Source of the DNA: Acidimicrobiia bacterium
Lineage (GTDB): Bacteria > Actinomycetota > Acidimicrobiia > IMCC26256 > JAOSJM01
Assembly (NCBI GenBank): GCA_027494165.1
Contig: JAOSJM010000001.1
Span: 558,001-622,000 of the forward strand
DNA: 64,000 nucleotides
Reading direction: 5' to 3'
Under the pieces are notes generated by a model, which saw only the letters and a program-made list of their open reading frames with translations, ran no database searches and was not told the DNA's origin. Positions 1 to 9,529 of this stretch are shown here, in pieces (the first letter of the stretch is position 1; each line of letters opens with the position of its first letter). The translations under genes were made by a program, and so were the position numbers.

Positions 1-404
1 CGCGGCGGCGTCGAGGGGGTCCCGTCGTGGAACCGGATGCCCTCGCGCACCACGAACGTCCACTCGGTGAAGTCGGCGTCGGAGCTGAACGACTCGAGGA
101 GGTAGGGGTGGAGCTCGCCGTCCTCGCCCACCACGACGAGCGGGTCGAAGATCGCGTGGGCCATCTGGTACCCGGGCGTGCTCCACACGCTCGACGTCGG
201 GTTGAGCCCGTCGGTCTCGGCCTCGATCCCCATCACCAGGTGGCCGCCCCGGCGGGGACCCTCCGGGACCGTGCTGGTGGGGTCCTCCGGCCCGGAGCTC
301 TCGCCGTCCCCGTCCCCGCTGCTGCACGCCGCGGCCACGACGATGAGGAGCACGGCGACGGCCACGAAGCAGCGCGCCGGCCGATCCGATCGCTGGTTGC
401 CCAT
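1..404 (-). CDS. ABC transporter substrate-binding lipoprotein, peptide/nickel (SBP family 5) type, 3' truncated
   Basis: The gene runs off the left edge, leaving about 134 N-terminal residues. It starts at the ATG at 404, preceded by a strong AGGAGGGG ribosome site. A hydrophobic segment ends in a lipobox (VVAAACSSG), followed by an acidic/Ser-rich linker, so the product should be anchored outside the membrane. The mature part begins with GGHLVMGIEAETDGLNP and continues with MAHAIFDPLVVV and the WTFVVREGIRFHDGTP pattern, the usual N-terminal hallmarks of family 5 binding proteins for peptides, opines or nickel. Permease and ATPase genes would lie outside the window. The ligand cannot be judged from this fragment. 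Confidence 0.85.
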   Translation of the reverse strand, partial: MGNQRSDRPARCFVAVAVLLIVVAAACSSGDGDGESSGPEDPTSTVPEGPRRGGHLVMGIEAETDGLNPTSSVWSTPGYQMAHAIFDPLVVVGEDGELHPYLLESFSSDADFTEWTFVVREGIRFHDGTPSTPP

Positions 405-536
405 GTCCCCTCCTGTACCCTTCGTCACAGTCTGGCGCGCCGGCCGCCGGGGGGCCAGGGTCGCTCGATCGTGCGGCGTGCGCCCGCTCGCGGGCGCCAC
501 CGGCGGCACCGATCGGGGGGCGGGTACCGTGCGCGC

Positions 537-950
537 GTGGCCGATCGCCTGCAGATCACCCGGTCGTGTGCCATCGACCCCGCCGAGCTCGAGTGGCGGT
601 TCAGCCGGGCCGGCGGCCCCGGCGGGCAGCACGCCAACACCGCCGACACCCGCGTCGAGGTCCGCTTCGACGTCGCCCGCTCGCGCTCCCTCGGACCCCG
701 CCAGCGGGCACGCCTGCTGGAGCGGCTCGGCCCGGTGGTCCGGGTCGTCGCGTCCGACGAGCGGTCCCAGGCCCGCAACCGGGCGCTGGCCCTCGAGCGC
801 CTGGCGGAGCGGATCGCGGGGGCGCTGCGGATCGAGCGGCCCCGGCGCCCCACCCGTCCCGGCGCCGCCGCCCGCCGGGCCCGCCTCGACGCCAAGCGGC
901 GGCGGGGCGAGCTGAAGCGCCGCCGGGCCCGCCCCGAGCCGGACGATTGA
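537..950 (+). CDS. arfB: Peptidyl-tRNA hydrolase / ribosome rescue factor, ArfB (YaeJ) type
   Basis: A 137-residue protein with the class I release-factor GGQ motif in the context AGGPGGQHANTADTRVE (about residues 25-41). The C-terminal tail is very rich in Arg and Lys (RRARLDAKRRRGELKRRR). Both are features of ArfB, which enters the empty mRNA channel of stalled ribosomes and hydrolyses the peptidyl-tRNA without a stop codon. The length matches the family (about 140 residues). The GTG at 537 was chosen because homology starts immediately there, although the frame stays open far upstream. It is transcribed divergently from the binding-protein gene and convergently with the esterase at 970. 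Confidence 0.88.
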   Translation: MADRLQITRSCAIDPAELEWRFSRAGGPGGQHANTADTRVEVRFDVARSRSLGPRQRARLLERLGPVVRVVASDERSQARNRALALERLAERIAGALRIERPRRPTRPGAAARRARLDAKRRRGELKRRRARPEPDD

Positions 951-969
951 GCTCCCAGCGACCCGCGGG

Positions 970-2256
970 TCAGCCGGTCGCGACCTCCGGGGGCTCGTCC
1001 ACCTCGCGCCTCACCTGCTCGAGGTGGCGCGTGTAGCACCAGGCGAGGAAGCGGTCGACGCCGTGGAGCACGTGACCGGCGCGCAGGGAGTGGAACACCT
1101 CGAAGGCGTGGTGGGCGCCGGGGATCTCGGCGAAGAGCACCGGCTGCGTCGACGCCTCGCGCAGCATCTCGGCGAACTTCCTGGCCTCCTCGACGGGGGC
1201 GAGGTTGTCGAGCGTCCCGTGGATGACGAAGAAGGGCGGGGCGTGCGGACCGACGTGGCTCATGGGTGAGGCACGGTCGTAGACCTCGGGGCTCGCCGCG
1301 AACGGGCGCTTGACCACGAGCCGTTCGAGGAACCTCGCCAGGGGGTCGCGTCGACCGCGGATCCCGTAGCGGTCGGTGAAGTCGTACACGCCGTAGAACG
1401 GCACGCAGGCGGCCACGGTCGTGTCGGCGTCCTCGAAGCCCGGCTGGTAGGCGGGGTCGCCGGGGGTGAGCGCCAGCATCGAGGACAGGTGACCGCCCGC
1501 CGATCCGCCGGTGACCACGACGAAGTCCGGGTCCCCTCCGTACTCGGCGACGTGCTCGCGCACCCAACGGAGGGCCAGCTTGCAGTCGACGAGGTGGTCG
1601 GGCCAGGTGGCCCGGGGGCTGCGCCGGTAGTTGGCGGCGACGCACACCCAGCCCGATGCGGCGAGGTCGAGCATCAGGGGGAGCGCCTGCTGGCCCTTGT
1701 CGCCGATCACCCACCCGCCCCCGTGGATCTGGAGGAGGACGGGCCGGCGTTCGCCGGCGGGCACCTTCGCGACGTACACGTCGAGGCGGTGCCGGCGCCC
1801 CGCCCCCGGCGCGTACGGGACCTGGCGGATCCGCCGCACCCGGCCGTCGCGCAGCAGCAGGGGCAGGAAGAGCTGGGCCCGGGAGGGGCGCCGGCCGAGC
1901 CGGGCGCGGATCCGGGGGTCGATGCGGTCCTCGAAGTCGGGACCGAGCCCCTCGCGCAGCGCGTCCTCGACGACCACGCGGGCTCGCCGGGAGATGACGA
2001 GCAGGGACGTGAGGCCCGCCCAGGAGGCCGCGGTCACCGCGAGGCCCACCCAGCCCGGCCAGTCGTCGAGGGCGCCGAGGCCGACGAACACCCCGGTGGC
2101 CACGGCCTGCCAGGCCAGGTGGTGGACCGGCATCTCGGAGGTGAACCACCCGGCGAAGAAGCTGGGCCCGAGGAAGCGCCAGTCGCGGGTGGGTCGCAGG
2201 GCGTTGAAGGTGAACCAGAAGCCGACCAGGCTGACGGCGAGGAACGCCCACGACAT
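970..2256 (-). CDS. Alpha/beta hydrolase, HSL-type esterase with N-terminal membrane segments
   Basis: A 428-residue protein. The first 95 or so residues contain hydrophobic segments (an N-terminal one and a stretch around residues 50-90) that probably anchor it in the membrane. The catalytic domain follows: oxyanion motif HGGGW near residue 178, nucleophile in VTGGSAGGHL near 250, Asp in HGTLDNLAP near 348 and His in PGAHHAFEVF near 383. This is the hormone-sensitive-lipase order of motifs. The expected reaction is hydrolysis of acyl or carboxyl esters; the substrate is unknown. It faces the WS/DGAT gene divergently with about 100 bases between starts, which fits a role in neutral lipid turnover, but that link is inferred. 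Confidence 0.85.
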   Translation of the reverse strand: MSWAFLAVSLVGFWFTFNALRPTRDWRFLGPSFFAGWFTSEMPVHHLAWQAVATGVFVGLGALDDWPGWVGLAVTAASWAGLTSLLVISRRARVVVEDALREGLGPDFEDRIDPRIRARLGRRPSRAQLFLPLLLRDGRVRRIRQVPYAPGAGRRHRLDVYVAKVPAGERRPVLLQIHGGGWVIGDKGQQALPLMLDLAASGWVCVAANYRRSPRATWPDHLVDCKLALRWVREHVAEYGGDPDFVVVTGGSAGGHLSSMLALTPGDPAYQPGFEDADTTVAACVPFYGVYDFTDRYGIRGRRDPLARFLERLVVKRPFAASPEVYDRASPMSHVGPHAPPFFVIHGTLDNLAPVEEARKFAEMLREASTQPVLFAEIPGAHHAFEVFHSLRAGHVLHGVDRFLAWCYTRHLEQVRREVDEPPEVATG

Positions 2257-2363
2257 GGCGCCATTCTGCCGCAGCCAGGGTCGAGACCGGCAAGATCCCC
2301 AAGTAGCATGAATGGAGCGCGGGCAGCTCGGAGGGCCGGAGGGCTCGGGGGGCCGGAGGGGCC

Positions 2364-3782
2364 ATGCAACGACTCAGCGGACTGGACGCGGCGTTCCTCC
2401 ACGTCGAGACCCCCGCTCACCACATGCACGTGATGGCGGTCGTCGTGCTCGATCCCTCGACGGCGCCGGCCGGGTTCGATGCCGAGACGCTCAAGGCACG
2501 GATCGCCGAGCGGCTCCCCGGGATGCCCGCCCTGCGCCGCCGGCTGCTGCGGGTCCCGTTCGACCTCCACCACCCGCTCTGGGTCGAGGACCACGGCCTC
2601 GACCTCGACGTCCACGTCCGCCGGGCGGCGCTCCCGGCACCGGGGGACCCGGGAGCTCGCCGAGCTCACCGGCCACCTGGCGGGGATCCAGCTCGACCGG
2701 AGCCGGCCCCTCTGGGAGCTCTGGGTCGTCGAGGGGCTCGAGCAGGGCCTCGTCGCGATCGTCGCCAAGCTCCACCACGCCGCCATCGACGGCCTCCTCG
2801 GCCTCGACCTCATGGCCAACCTGTTCGACCTGGAACCGGTGCCCGTCGAGGCCGGTCGCGAGGCCCCCCGACCCCGCGGGCCGGGCCGGTCCCGCACCCG
2901 GGTCCCGCCCGGCTGCTCCTCGACGCCTCCACCGCCCTGGCCCGCCAGCCGGCCCGGGTGGTCGGAGCGCTGCGGAGCGCCGCCGGCTCCGCGCTCCGCC
3001 TCGGGCGCCAGCTCCGCCGGGAGCCGGTGACGACCGGGATCCCGCTGCGGGCACCCCGCACGTCGCTCAACGGCTCGCTCACCCCCGCCGGAGCGTCGCC
3101 TACGCCACGGTCCCCCTCGCGGACGTGAAGCAGGTGCGCCACGCCTTCGGGGCCACCGTGAACGACGTGGTCCTCGCCGTCTGCACCGGGGCTCTGCGCC
3201 GCTACCTGTCCTCGGGGGAGGGGCTGCCCGAGCGGCCGCTCGTGGCCGCCGTCCCGACCGCGCTCCCCGCCGAGGGGCCCCGGTCGGTGGGGAACCGCGT
3301 CTCGGCGATGTTCGCGGCGTTGCCCACCCACCTCGGTGACGCGCTCGAGCGCCTGCGGGCGGTCCAGGAGACGATGGCGGGCGCCAAGCTCGTGCACCGG
3401 GAGGTCGGCGGCGACGTGCTCGCCCAGCTCACCGACATCCCGGCTCCGGCGCTGTTCTCGGGGGGCGTCCGGCTCTACGAGCGGCTCGGCCTGGCGGACC
3501 GCCACCCGCCGATCGTCAACCTCATCGTCTCGAACCTGCCCGGTCCGAACGTGGCGGTCTACTGCGCCGGCGCCCGCATGGTGAACCTGTTCCCGATGGG
3601 GCCGCTCCTCGCCGGAGCGGGGCTCAACGTCACCGTGGTGAGCTACCTGGACTCGGTGCACGTGGGGCTCATGGCCTGCACCGACCTCGTCCCCGCCCCC
3701 GAGGCGCCCCGAGGTCCGGCTCGCCGGGCCTCCGCCGCCGGATGGCGACGGTGCCCGAGGCCCCGGAGGAGCTCGCGGGTGA
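2364..3782 (+). pseudogene. Wax ester synthase/diacylglycerol acyltransferase (WS/DGAT), broken by several frameshifts
   Basis: The N-terminus MQRLSGLDAAFLHVETP at 2364 is the typical WS/DGAT start. The family then continues in other frames. The catalytic HHAAIDG motif lies at about 2776-2797, the C-terminal domain (VNDVVLAVCTGALRRYL, then NLPGPNVAVYCAGA and GLNVTVVSY) at about 3090-3700, and the tail VPEAPEELAG near 3750-3780. Frame changes fall near 2640, 2900, 3090 and 3700-3780. Corrected length would be about 470 residues, normal for the family, which esterifies fatty acyl-CoA to diacylglycerol or fatty alcohol for storage lipid. All motifs survive, so sequencing error is as likely as true decay. 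Its last frame is open into the next gene, which is accidental. Confidence 0.8.
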
Positions 3783-3849
3783 GGGAGGGCAGAACGCGCC
3801 GGCCGGCGGTACAGTCGGAGCTGACGCCGGCTGCCAAAGGGAAGTCTCG

Positions 3850-5137
3850 CACCGGTTCCGCGTCCGTGATGTGCGCTCGCCGTCGCCGGATGGCAACCCG
3901 AGGCGACCGAGGGGGGAGGCCGGGGATCGGGGTCGGGCGACGTCGACCAGCCGGGGGACCGACTCGCACCGACCCGGGGGCGGGTCGGGCGACCACCCGG
4001 GGGCCCGAGAAACAGCCCAACGGGGTGCGGGCCTACTTCGACTACGTGAACGAGACCGAGGGCGGCGTCTTCGGACGGGACCTGGAGCTGGTCGAGTGCC
4101 TCGACGACCAGACGACGAAGTCGAAGAACCAACAGCAGGCCCGCAAGCTCGTGGAGGAGACCGGGGTCTTCGCCGTGCTCCCGGTCACGACGTCGACCTT
4201 CGGGGCCGCGAAGTACCTGGCCGAGGAGGGCGTGCCCACGTTCGGCTGGAACATCCAGGAGGAGTGGATGGACGGGCCCAACCTCTTCGGGGAGAAGGGC
4301 TCGTTCGCCTGCATCGGCTGCACCGATCCCGACGTCCCGTACATCGCGACGAAGCTCGGTCACGACAAGGTCGCGGTCCTGGCCTACACGGCTCCGCAGT
4401 CCCAGCAGTGCGGCGAGGGGTTCGTGCAGTCCTTCGACAAGTTCGGGGTCGAGGTGGCCTTCCAGGACACGAGCCTGGCGTACGGGTTCACCGACATCAG
4501 CGCCGACGTCCAGCGGATCAAGGACTCCGGCGCGAGGTTCATCGCCACCTGCATGGACGTGAACGGCAACATCCGGCTCGCCGAGGCCCTCCGCAACGCC
4601 GGGGTCGAGGACTTCACCGTGTACGCCCCGCAGGGCTACGACCAGGAGTTCCTCGCCGAGTTCGCCGACGAGCTCGAAGGCTTCCTCTTCGGCGTCTTCT
4701 TCACCCCCTTCGAGCTCGAGGATCGCAGCGAGGGCCTGCAGACCTACCGGGAGTGGATGGAGAAGGGTGGGTACCGGGTCGACGAGCTGGGGCTCATCGG
4801 CTGGGGCGCGGCGGCCCTGTTCGTGGAGGGCCTGCGCGGCGCCGGCGAGGACTTCACGCGGGAGAGGGTCGTGGAGGCGGTCAACCAGCTCACCGACTGG
4901 ACGGCGGACGGGATCTACCCGCCGATCGACTGGACGAGGGCCCACTCCGAGCAGTGGCCGACCCAGTGCGGCGCCTACGTCCGGGCCGAGGGCGGCGAGT
5001 TCGTGCTCGCGTTCGGCACCGAGGAGGAGCCGTTCCTGTGCGCGGGTGGCGCCGACACCGACGTCCTGCCGGACGAGGCACCGACGATCTCGGCGACCGA
5101 CCCCGCGACCTGGGAGAAGGTCCGCGGCGGGCCGTGA
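3850..5137 (+). pseudogene. BCAA-type ABC transporter substrate-binding protein, copy 1, N-terminus scrambled
   Basis: From 4019 to the stop at 5137 this is a clean periplasmic-binding-protein frame (about 372 residues) closely matching the intact copy at 6086-7435. Motifs include NGVRAYFDYVNETEGG, LPVTTSTFGAAKYLAEEGV and CMDVNGNIRLAEALRNAG. Upstream, 3850-4018 aligns base by base to the signal peptide and first 75 codons of copy 2, but with many small deletions and substitutions. No start codon, lipobox or continuous frame remains there. The family (PF13458 type) binds branched-chain amino acids, amides or aromatic acids. It lies downstream of WS/DGAT on the same strand. Either the 5' end was mis-assembled or this copy is dead. 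Confidence 0.8.
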
Positions 5138-5149
5138 GGCGGGCGGCGA

Positions 5150-5947
5150 TCAGCCGCCGTCGAACAGCCAGGTCTCCGGTCGCCCGCCGGGTCGCGCACC
5201 CCGGCGCACGAACCACTCCCACCCGAAGGCCTCGCGGAACGGGTCCTCGGGGAGGGCGAGGAAGAAGGAGCTGTGGTCGATCTGGCTCGCGTGGGCGGCC
5301 ATCGCCGCCCGCTTGAGCCCGACGAAGTCGCGCACGTCGACGGCCGTCGTGATCACCGACTCCGGGACGCCGAGGCCCATCTCGTCGACGTCGGGGACCT
5401 CGGTCCCCTCGGGGAGCGCGGCGGGGGCCCGGGCCATCAGGCGCCTGATGTGATCGCGGTTCACCACCGCCTCGAAGACGACCGGCGGGGTCCCCGCCGT
5501 CTCGGCCGCCGCGATCCCCACCCGGTGCACCTGGATGTGGTCGGGGTGCCCGTAGCCGCCGCGGTCGTCGTAGACGGTGAGCACGTCGGCCGACTCCTCG
5601 GTCAGGATCGCCCCGAGGCGTGCCGCGGCCTCGCCGACGTGGGCGGACCAGAACGACCCCGGCGCGTCGTTGGTCGGCTCGCCCATCATCCCCGAGTCCC
5701 GGTACCCGAGGAACTCGACCCGGTGCACCCCGAGGATCTCGGCCGCCCGGTGGGTCTCGACCACCCTCCGCTCCGAGAGGGCCTCGCCGGGCCGGAGGAC
5801 GCCGTCGGCCACCTCGCCGAGCTCGCCCCGCGTGGCGACGGCGAGGACGACGCGGTGCCCCTCGGCGGCGGCCCGGGCGAGCACGCCGCCCGTGGTGATC
5901 GCCTCGTCGTCGGGGTGGGCGTGGAAGCTGACGATCGTCCGGCGCAC
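5150..5947 (-). CDS. PIG-L family deacetylase (MshB/Mca-like)
   Basis: A 265-residue protein starting at the GTG at 5947. The zinc-binding motif HAHPDDEAITTGG occurs at residues 9-21, and a second conserved block GGYGHPDHIQVHR supplies the third zinc ligand. These define the PIG-L superfamily, which removes N-acetyl groups from N-acetylglucosamine-type conjugates. Actinobacterial members include MshB (mycothiol biosynthesis) and Mca (mycothiol S-conjugate amidase). The similarity is to the superfamily as a whole, so neither symbol is assigned. The gene is inserted antisense between the two binding-protein paralogues; its 3' end is only 12 bases from the stop of copy 1. It is divergent from copy 2, sharing a 138-base promoter region. 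Confidence 0.87.
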   Translation of the reverse strand: MRRTIVSFHAHPDDEAITTGGVLARAAAEGHRVVLAVATRGELGEVADGVLRPGEALSERRVVETHRAAEILGVHRVEFLGYRDSGMMGEPTNDAPGSFWSAHVGEAAARLGAILTEESADVLTVYDDRGGYGHPDHIQVHRVGIAAAETAGTPPVVFEAVVNRDHIRRLMARAPAALPEGTEVPDVDEMGLGVPESVITTAVDVRDFVGLKRAAMAAHASQIDHSSFFLALPEDPFREAFGWEWFVRRGARPGGRPETWLFDGG

Positions 5948-6085
5948 GGGGCGATTCTCGCGCCCGCCCGGCCCGTCCGGGGTGGCGTGCCGGGCCGGTT
6001 CTCGCCGGGACCCTGGTGCGCGGGAGAAAGCTGACACTAGAGTTAGGGAACTCGCCACAACGGGCGCGCCGACCTGGGGGTCTCC

Positions 6086-7435
6086 ATGCGCAAGCGTCTC
6101 GTCGCCGTCCTGGCGGTTCTCGCTCTCGCGGTCGCGGCATGCGGCAACTCCGACTCCGACGACGATGCCGAAGGCGGTGGGGGAGGCGACGGTGGGGGCG
6201 GCGACGCCGCGGTGAGCGTCGACCAGCCGGGGGTGACCGACTCGGCCATCCGGGTCGGGGGCGTGGTCGGGACGACCAACCCGCTGGGGCTCCCGTACGA
6301 CAACAGCTGCAACGGGGTGCGGGCCTACTTCGACTACGTGAACGAGACCGAGGGCGGCGTCTTCGGCCGGGACCTGGAGCTGGTCGAGTGCCTCGACGAC
6401 CAGACGACGAAGTCGAAGAACCAACAGCAGGCCCGCAAGCTCGTGGAGGAGACCGGGGTCTTCGCCGTGCTCCCGGTCACGACGTCGACCTTCGGGGCCG
6501 CGAAGTACCTGGCCGAGGAGGGCGTGCCCACGTTCGGCTGGAACATCCAGGAGGAGTGGTCCGGGCCGCCCAACCTGTTCGGGGAGCGAGGCTCGTTCAT
6601 CTGCGCCGGGTGCACCGATCCCGACGTGCCGTACGCCGCCCAGCAGCTGGGCTTCGACAAGGTGGCCGTGCTCTCCTACACGGCGCCCCAGTCGAAGCAG
6701 TGCGCGGACGGGAACATCGAGTCGTTCCAGCGGTACGGCTTCGACGTCGCCTTCCAGGACACGAGCCTGGCGTACGGGTTCACCGACATCAGTGCCGACG
6801 TCCAGCGGATCAAGGACTCCGGCGCGAGGTTCATCGCCACGTGCATGGACGTGAACGGCAACATCCGGCTCGCCGAGGGGTTGCGCAACGCCGGGGTCGA
6901 GGGCTTCGCGATCTACGCCCCGCAGGGCTACGACCAGGAGTTCGTGGCGGAGTTCGCCGACGAGCTCGGGGGCTTCTACTTCGCCGTGCCGTTCACGCCG
7001 TTCGAGTTCGAGGACCAGAACGAGGGCCTCGCGCTCATGCGCGAGTGGGTCGAGAAGGGCGGCTACGACGTCAACGAGTTCGCGCTGGTCGGTTGGTCGC
7101 TCGCCTCCATGTTCGTCGAGGGGCTGAAGCAGGCTGGCGAGGACTTCACCCGCGAGTCCGTCGTCGACGCCGTCAACCAGATCACCGATTGGACCGCGGG
7201 TGGGATCTACCCGCCGATCGACTGGACCAAGGCCCACTCCGAGCAGTGGCCGACGGCCTGCACGGCCTGGGTCAAGGTCGAAGGGGGTTCGTTCGTGCCG
7301 GTCTTCGGCACCGACACCGAGCCGTTCGTCTGCGTCGGGGGCAAGGACGTCGAGACGCTCCCGGATCCGGCGCCGACGCTGGCCGCGAACGACCCGTCCA
7401 CCTGGGACAAGGTGTTCGAGGCCCTGGGCGGGTGA
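6086..7435 (+). CDS. BCAA-type ABC transporter substrate-binding lipoprotein, copy 2 (intact)
   Basis: A 449-residue protein with a clear lipoprotein signal: MRKRLVAV, a hydrophobic run, lipobox AVAACGN at about residues 16-22, then an acidic, Gly-rich linker to about residue 47. The ligand-binding body starts at IRVGGVVGTTNPLG. It resembles actinobacterial binding proteins of the branched-chain amino acid/amide family. It begins the operon binding protein - LivHM - LivG - LivF and is separated from the permease by 29 bases, so it should deliver substrate to that transporter. Long stretches are nearly identical in DNA to copy 1. Just upstream (6031-6046) is the imperfect palindrome CTGACACTAGAGTTAG. 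Confidence 0.92.
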   Translation: MRKRLVAVLAVLALAVAACGNSDSDDDAEGGGGGDGGGGDAAVSVDQPGVTDSAIRVGGVVGTTNPLGLPYDNSCNGVRAYFDYVNETEGGVFGRDLELVECLDDQTTKSKNQQQARKLVEETGVFAVLPVTTSTFGAAKYLAEEGVPTFGWNIQEEWSGPPNLFGERGSFICAGCTDPDVPYAAQQLGFDKVAVLSYTAPQSKQCADGNIESFQRYGFDVAFQDTSLAYGFTDISADVQRIKDSGARFIATCMDVNGNIRLAEGLRNAGVEGFAIYAPQGYDQEFVAEFADELGGFYFAVPFTPFEFEDQNEGLALMREWVEKGGYDVNEFALVGWSLASMFVEGLKQAGEDFTRESVVDAVNQITDWTAGGIYPPIDWTKAHSEQWPTACTAWVKVEGGSFVPVFGTDTEPFVCVGGKDVETLPDPAPTLAANDPSTWDKVFEALGG

Positions 7436-7464
7436 GCCCGGGGCCCTAGGCAGGGGAGCGTCCG

Positions 7465-9529
7465 GTGAGCGACTTCGTCCGGTACACCATCCCGGGGATC
7501 CCCCTGGGCTGCGTGTACGCGCTCGTGGCCACCGGGCTCGTGCTCACCTACAAGACGTCCGGGGTGTTCAACCTGGCGTTCGGCGCCCAGGCGTTCGTGT
7601 CGGCCGCGGTCCTCTACGACACGCACGTGCGCCACGACTGGCCCATCGTCCCCGCGGTGGGCCTGTCGGTGTTCGTGGTCGCCCCGCTGCTGGGGCTCGT
7701 GCTCGAGCGCCTGCTGTTCCGGCACATGCGGACCGCGGGCTGGCAGGTGAAGCTCATCGCGTCCCTGGGCCTGCTCGTCGCGCTCCCCGAGATCGTGAAG
7801 CTCTGGTTCGGCTCCAAGCAGGAGTTCCGGCCGCCGGTGCTCTGGCCCGACCCGGACCGCGTGTACCGGTTCGGCGAGTACTTCATCCCGGCCAAGAACC
7901 TCGCCGCCACGCTCGCCACGCTGGTCATCGTGGTCGGGCTCGGCGTCCTGTTCCGCTACACGGCCCTGGGCCTGCGGATGCGGGCCGTGGTCGAGAGCCC
8001 CCGCATGCTGGAGCTGGCCGGGATCGACGCCGAGCGGGTGAGCATGTCGGCCTGGATGCTCTCGAGCTTCCTGGCCGGCCTGGCCGGGGTGCTCCTCGCC
8101 CCCTGTTCGCCACCCTCGACGCCAACAACTTCACGATCCTGATCGTGGCCGCCATCGCGGCCGCGGCGTTCGGGGGCTCACCAGCATCCCGCTCACCCTC
8201 GTCGGCGGCCTCGTGCTCGGCGTGGCCCAGCAGATCCTGGCCGGCTACCTGCCGCTCGACAGCATCCTGGCCCAGGGGCTCCGACCCTCGTTCCCGTTCG
8301 TGATGGTCGTGCTGGCCCTGCTGCTGATCCCCGGCCTGCGCGGGCGGCGCGAGATCACCGATCCCCTCAAGGGGGTCGACCCGCCGCCCCCGGCCCTGGC
8401 CGCCGCCAGCGCGCCACCGGCCATCGCCCGGTTCAGGAGGTTCGCCTTCCCGGTCTTCGTGGCGGGCTTCCTCGCCGTGGCGGTCTTCATGCTCTCGGAC
8501 CTGTGGCTCTTCCGGCTCACCCTGGGCCTGATCTTCACGATCACGTTCCTCTCGATCACGGTGCTCACGGGCTACTCGGGCCAGATCTCCCTGGCCCAGA
8601 TCTCGTTCGCCGGCTTCGGCGCGTACACCACGGCCAACCTCGTCGACCGGTGGGACGTCTCCGTGCTCCTGGCCGCCGTCATCGGAGCGGCGGTGGCCGC
8701 GGCCATCGGGGGTCTCGTCGCCGTGCCGGCCCTGCGGCTGGGAGGGATCTACCTCACCCTCTTCACGCTGGCCTTCGCGCTCATGGTGGAGAACGTGGTG
8801 TTCCCCCTCGAGAGCGTCTCGAACAGCCTCGAGGGGCTCGACGTCCCGCGGCCCTACCTGCTCGGGATCGACTTCAGCGACGACAAGGCGTTCTTCCTGC
8901 TGATCTTCGCCGTCTTCGCCCTGGTCGCCTTCGCCGTCGTCTTCATCCGGCGCGGCACGACCGGTCGCGCGCTCGACGCCCTCCGGGGCAGCGAGGTGGC
9001 GGCCACGGCGATCGGCATCAACCCGAACCGCGCCCGGGTGACGGTGTTCGCCCTGTCGGCGGGCATCGCCGGGCTCGGCGGCGGCCTGCTCGCCACGATG
9101 CAGCAGACCGTGAACGCCGAGGACTTCCCGGCCCTGCTGGGCATCTTCTGGGTCGTGATCGTCGTCACCCTGGGGGCCCGGACCGTCGAGGGAGCGGTGA
9201 ACGCGGGCATGGCCTTCGTGCTCTTCCCGGTGATCCTCGAGACCTTCGGCGTCTCGCTGTCCTACCAGTTCATCCTGTTCGGCGTCGGCGCGATGACGTT
9301 CGCCCGTCACCCCGAGGGGATCGTCGAGGCCAACAAGCGTCGCTCCATGGAGCTCATCGGGAAGCTCCTCGGCCGGGGCGGGGAGGCCGTCCCCGCCGGA
9401 GCGCCGACGCCGCAGGTCGCGGCGGCCGGCGGAGCGTCGGTCGGGGTCGGCGGCGCCGACCCGGACGGGACGGACGCCGCGGCCGGGGACCCCGGACGCG
9501 GCAGCGGATCGCGGGAGATGGCCGAGTGA
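7465..9529 (+). CDS. BCAA ABC transporter permease, LivH-LivM fusion (two frameshifts)
   Basis: The GTG at 7465 opens a LivH-type permease (PGIPLGCVYALVATGLVLTY, AFGAQAFVSAAVLYD). It loses frame near 8100 and again near 8178; adding one base at each point gives VLLAPLFATLDANNFTILI followed by FGGLTSIPLTLVGGLVLGV. The frame then runs without a stop into a complete LivM-type permease with GYSGQISLAQISFAGFGAY and LRLGGIYLTLFTLAFALM, ending at 9529. The corrected product is about 688 residues with some 16-18 membrane helices, both halves of the usual heterodimer in one chain. The C-terminal 60 residues are an Ala/Gly-rich cytosolic tail. The stop overlaps the LivG start by four bases. Both shifts look like single-base losses in C or G runs. 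Confidence 0.82.

Noticed and set aside
2312..5137. A continuous frame joining the end of WS/DGAT with the BCAA-type binding protein, as if a fusion protein
   Set aside because: The binding protein is normally exported with its own lipoprotein signal, and the joining segment 3700-4018 aligns to that signal region in damaged form. The open frame is an accident of indels in GC-rich DNA.
6031..6046. CTGACACTAGAGTTAG as a ninth copy of the TGACG-N4-CGTCA operator
   Set aside because: It is an imperfect palindrome with several departures from the core; it may be a promoter or another operator, so it was not counted.
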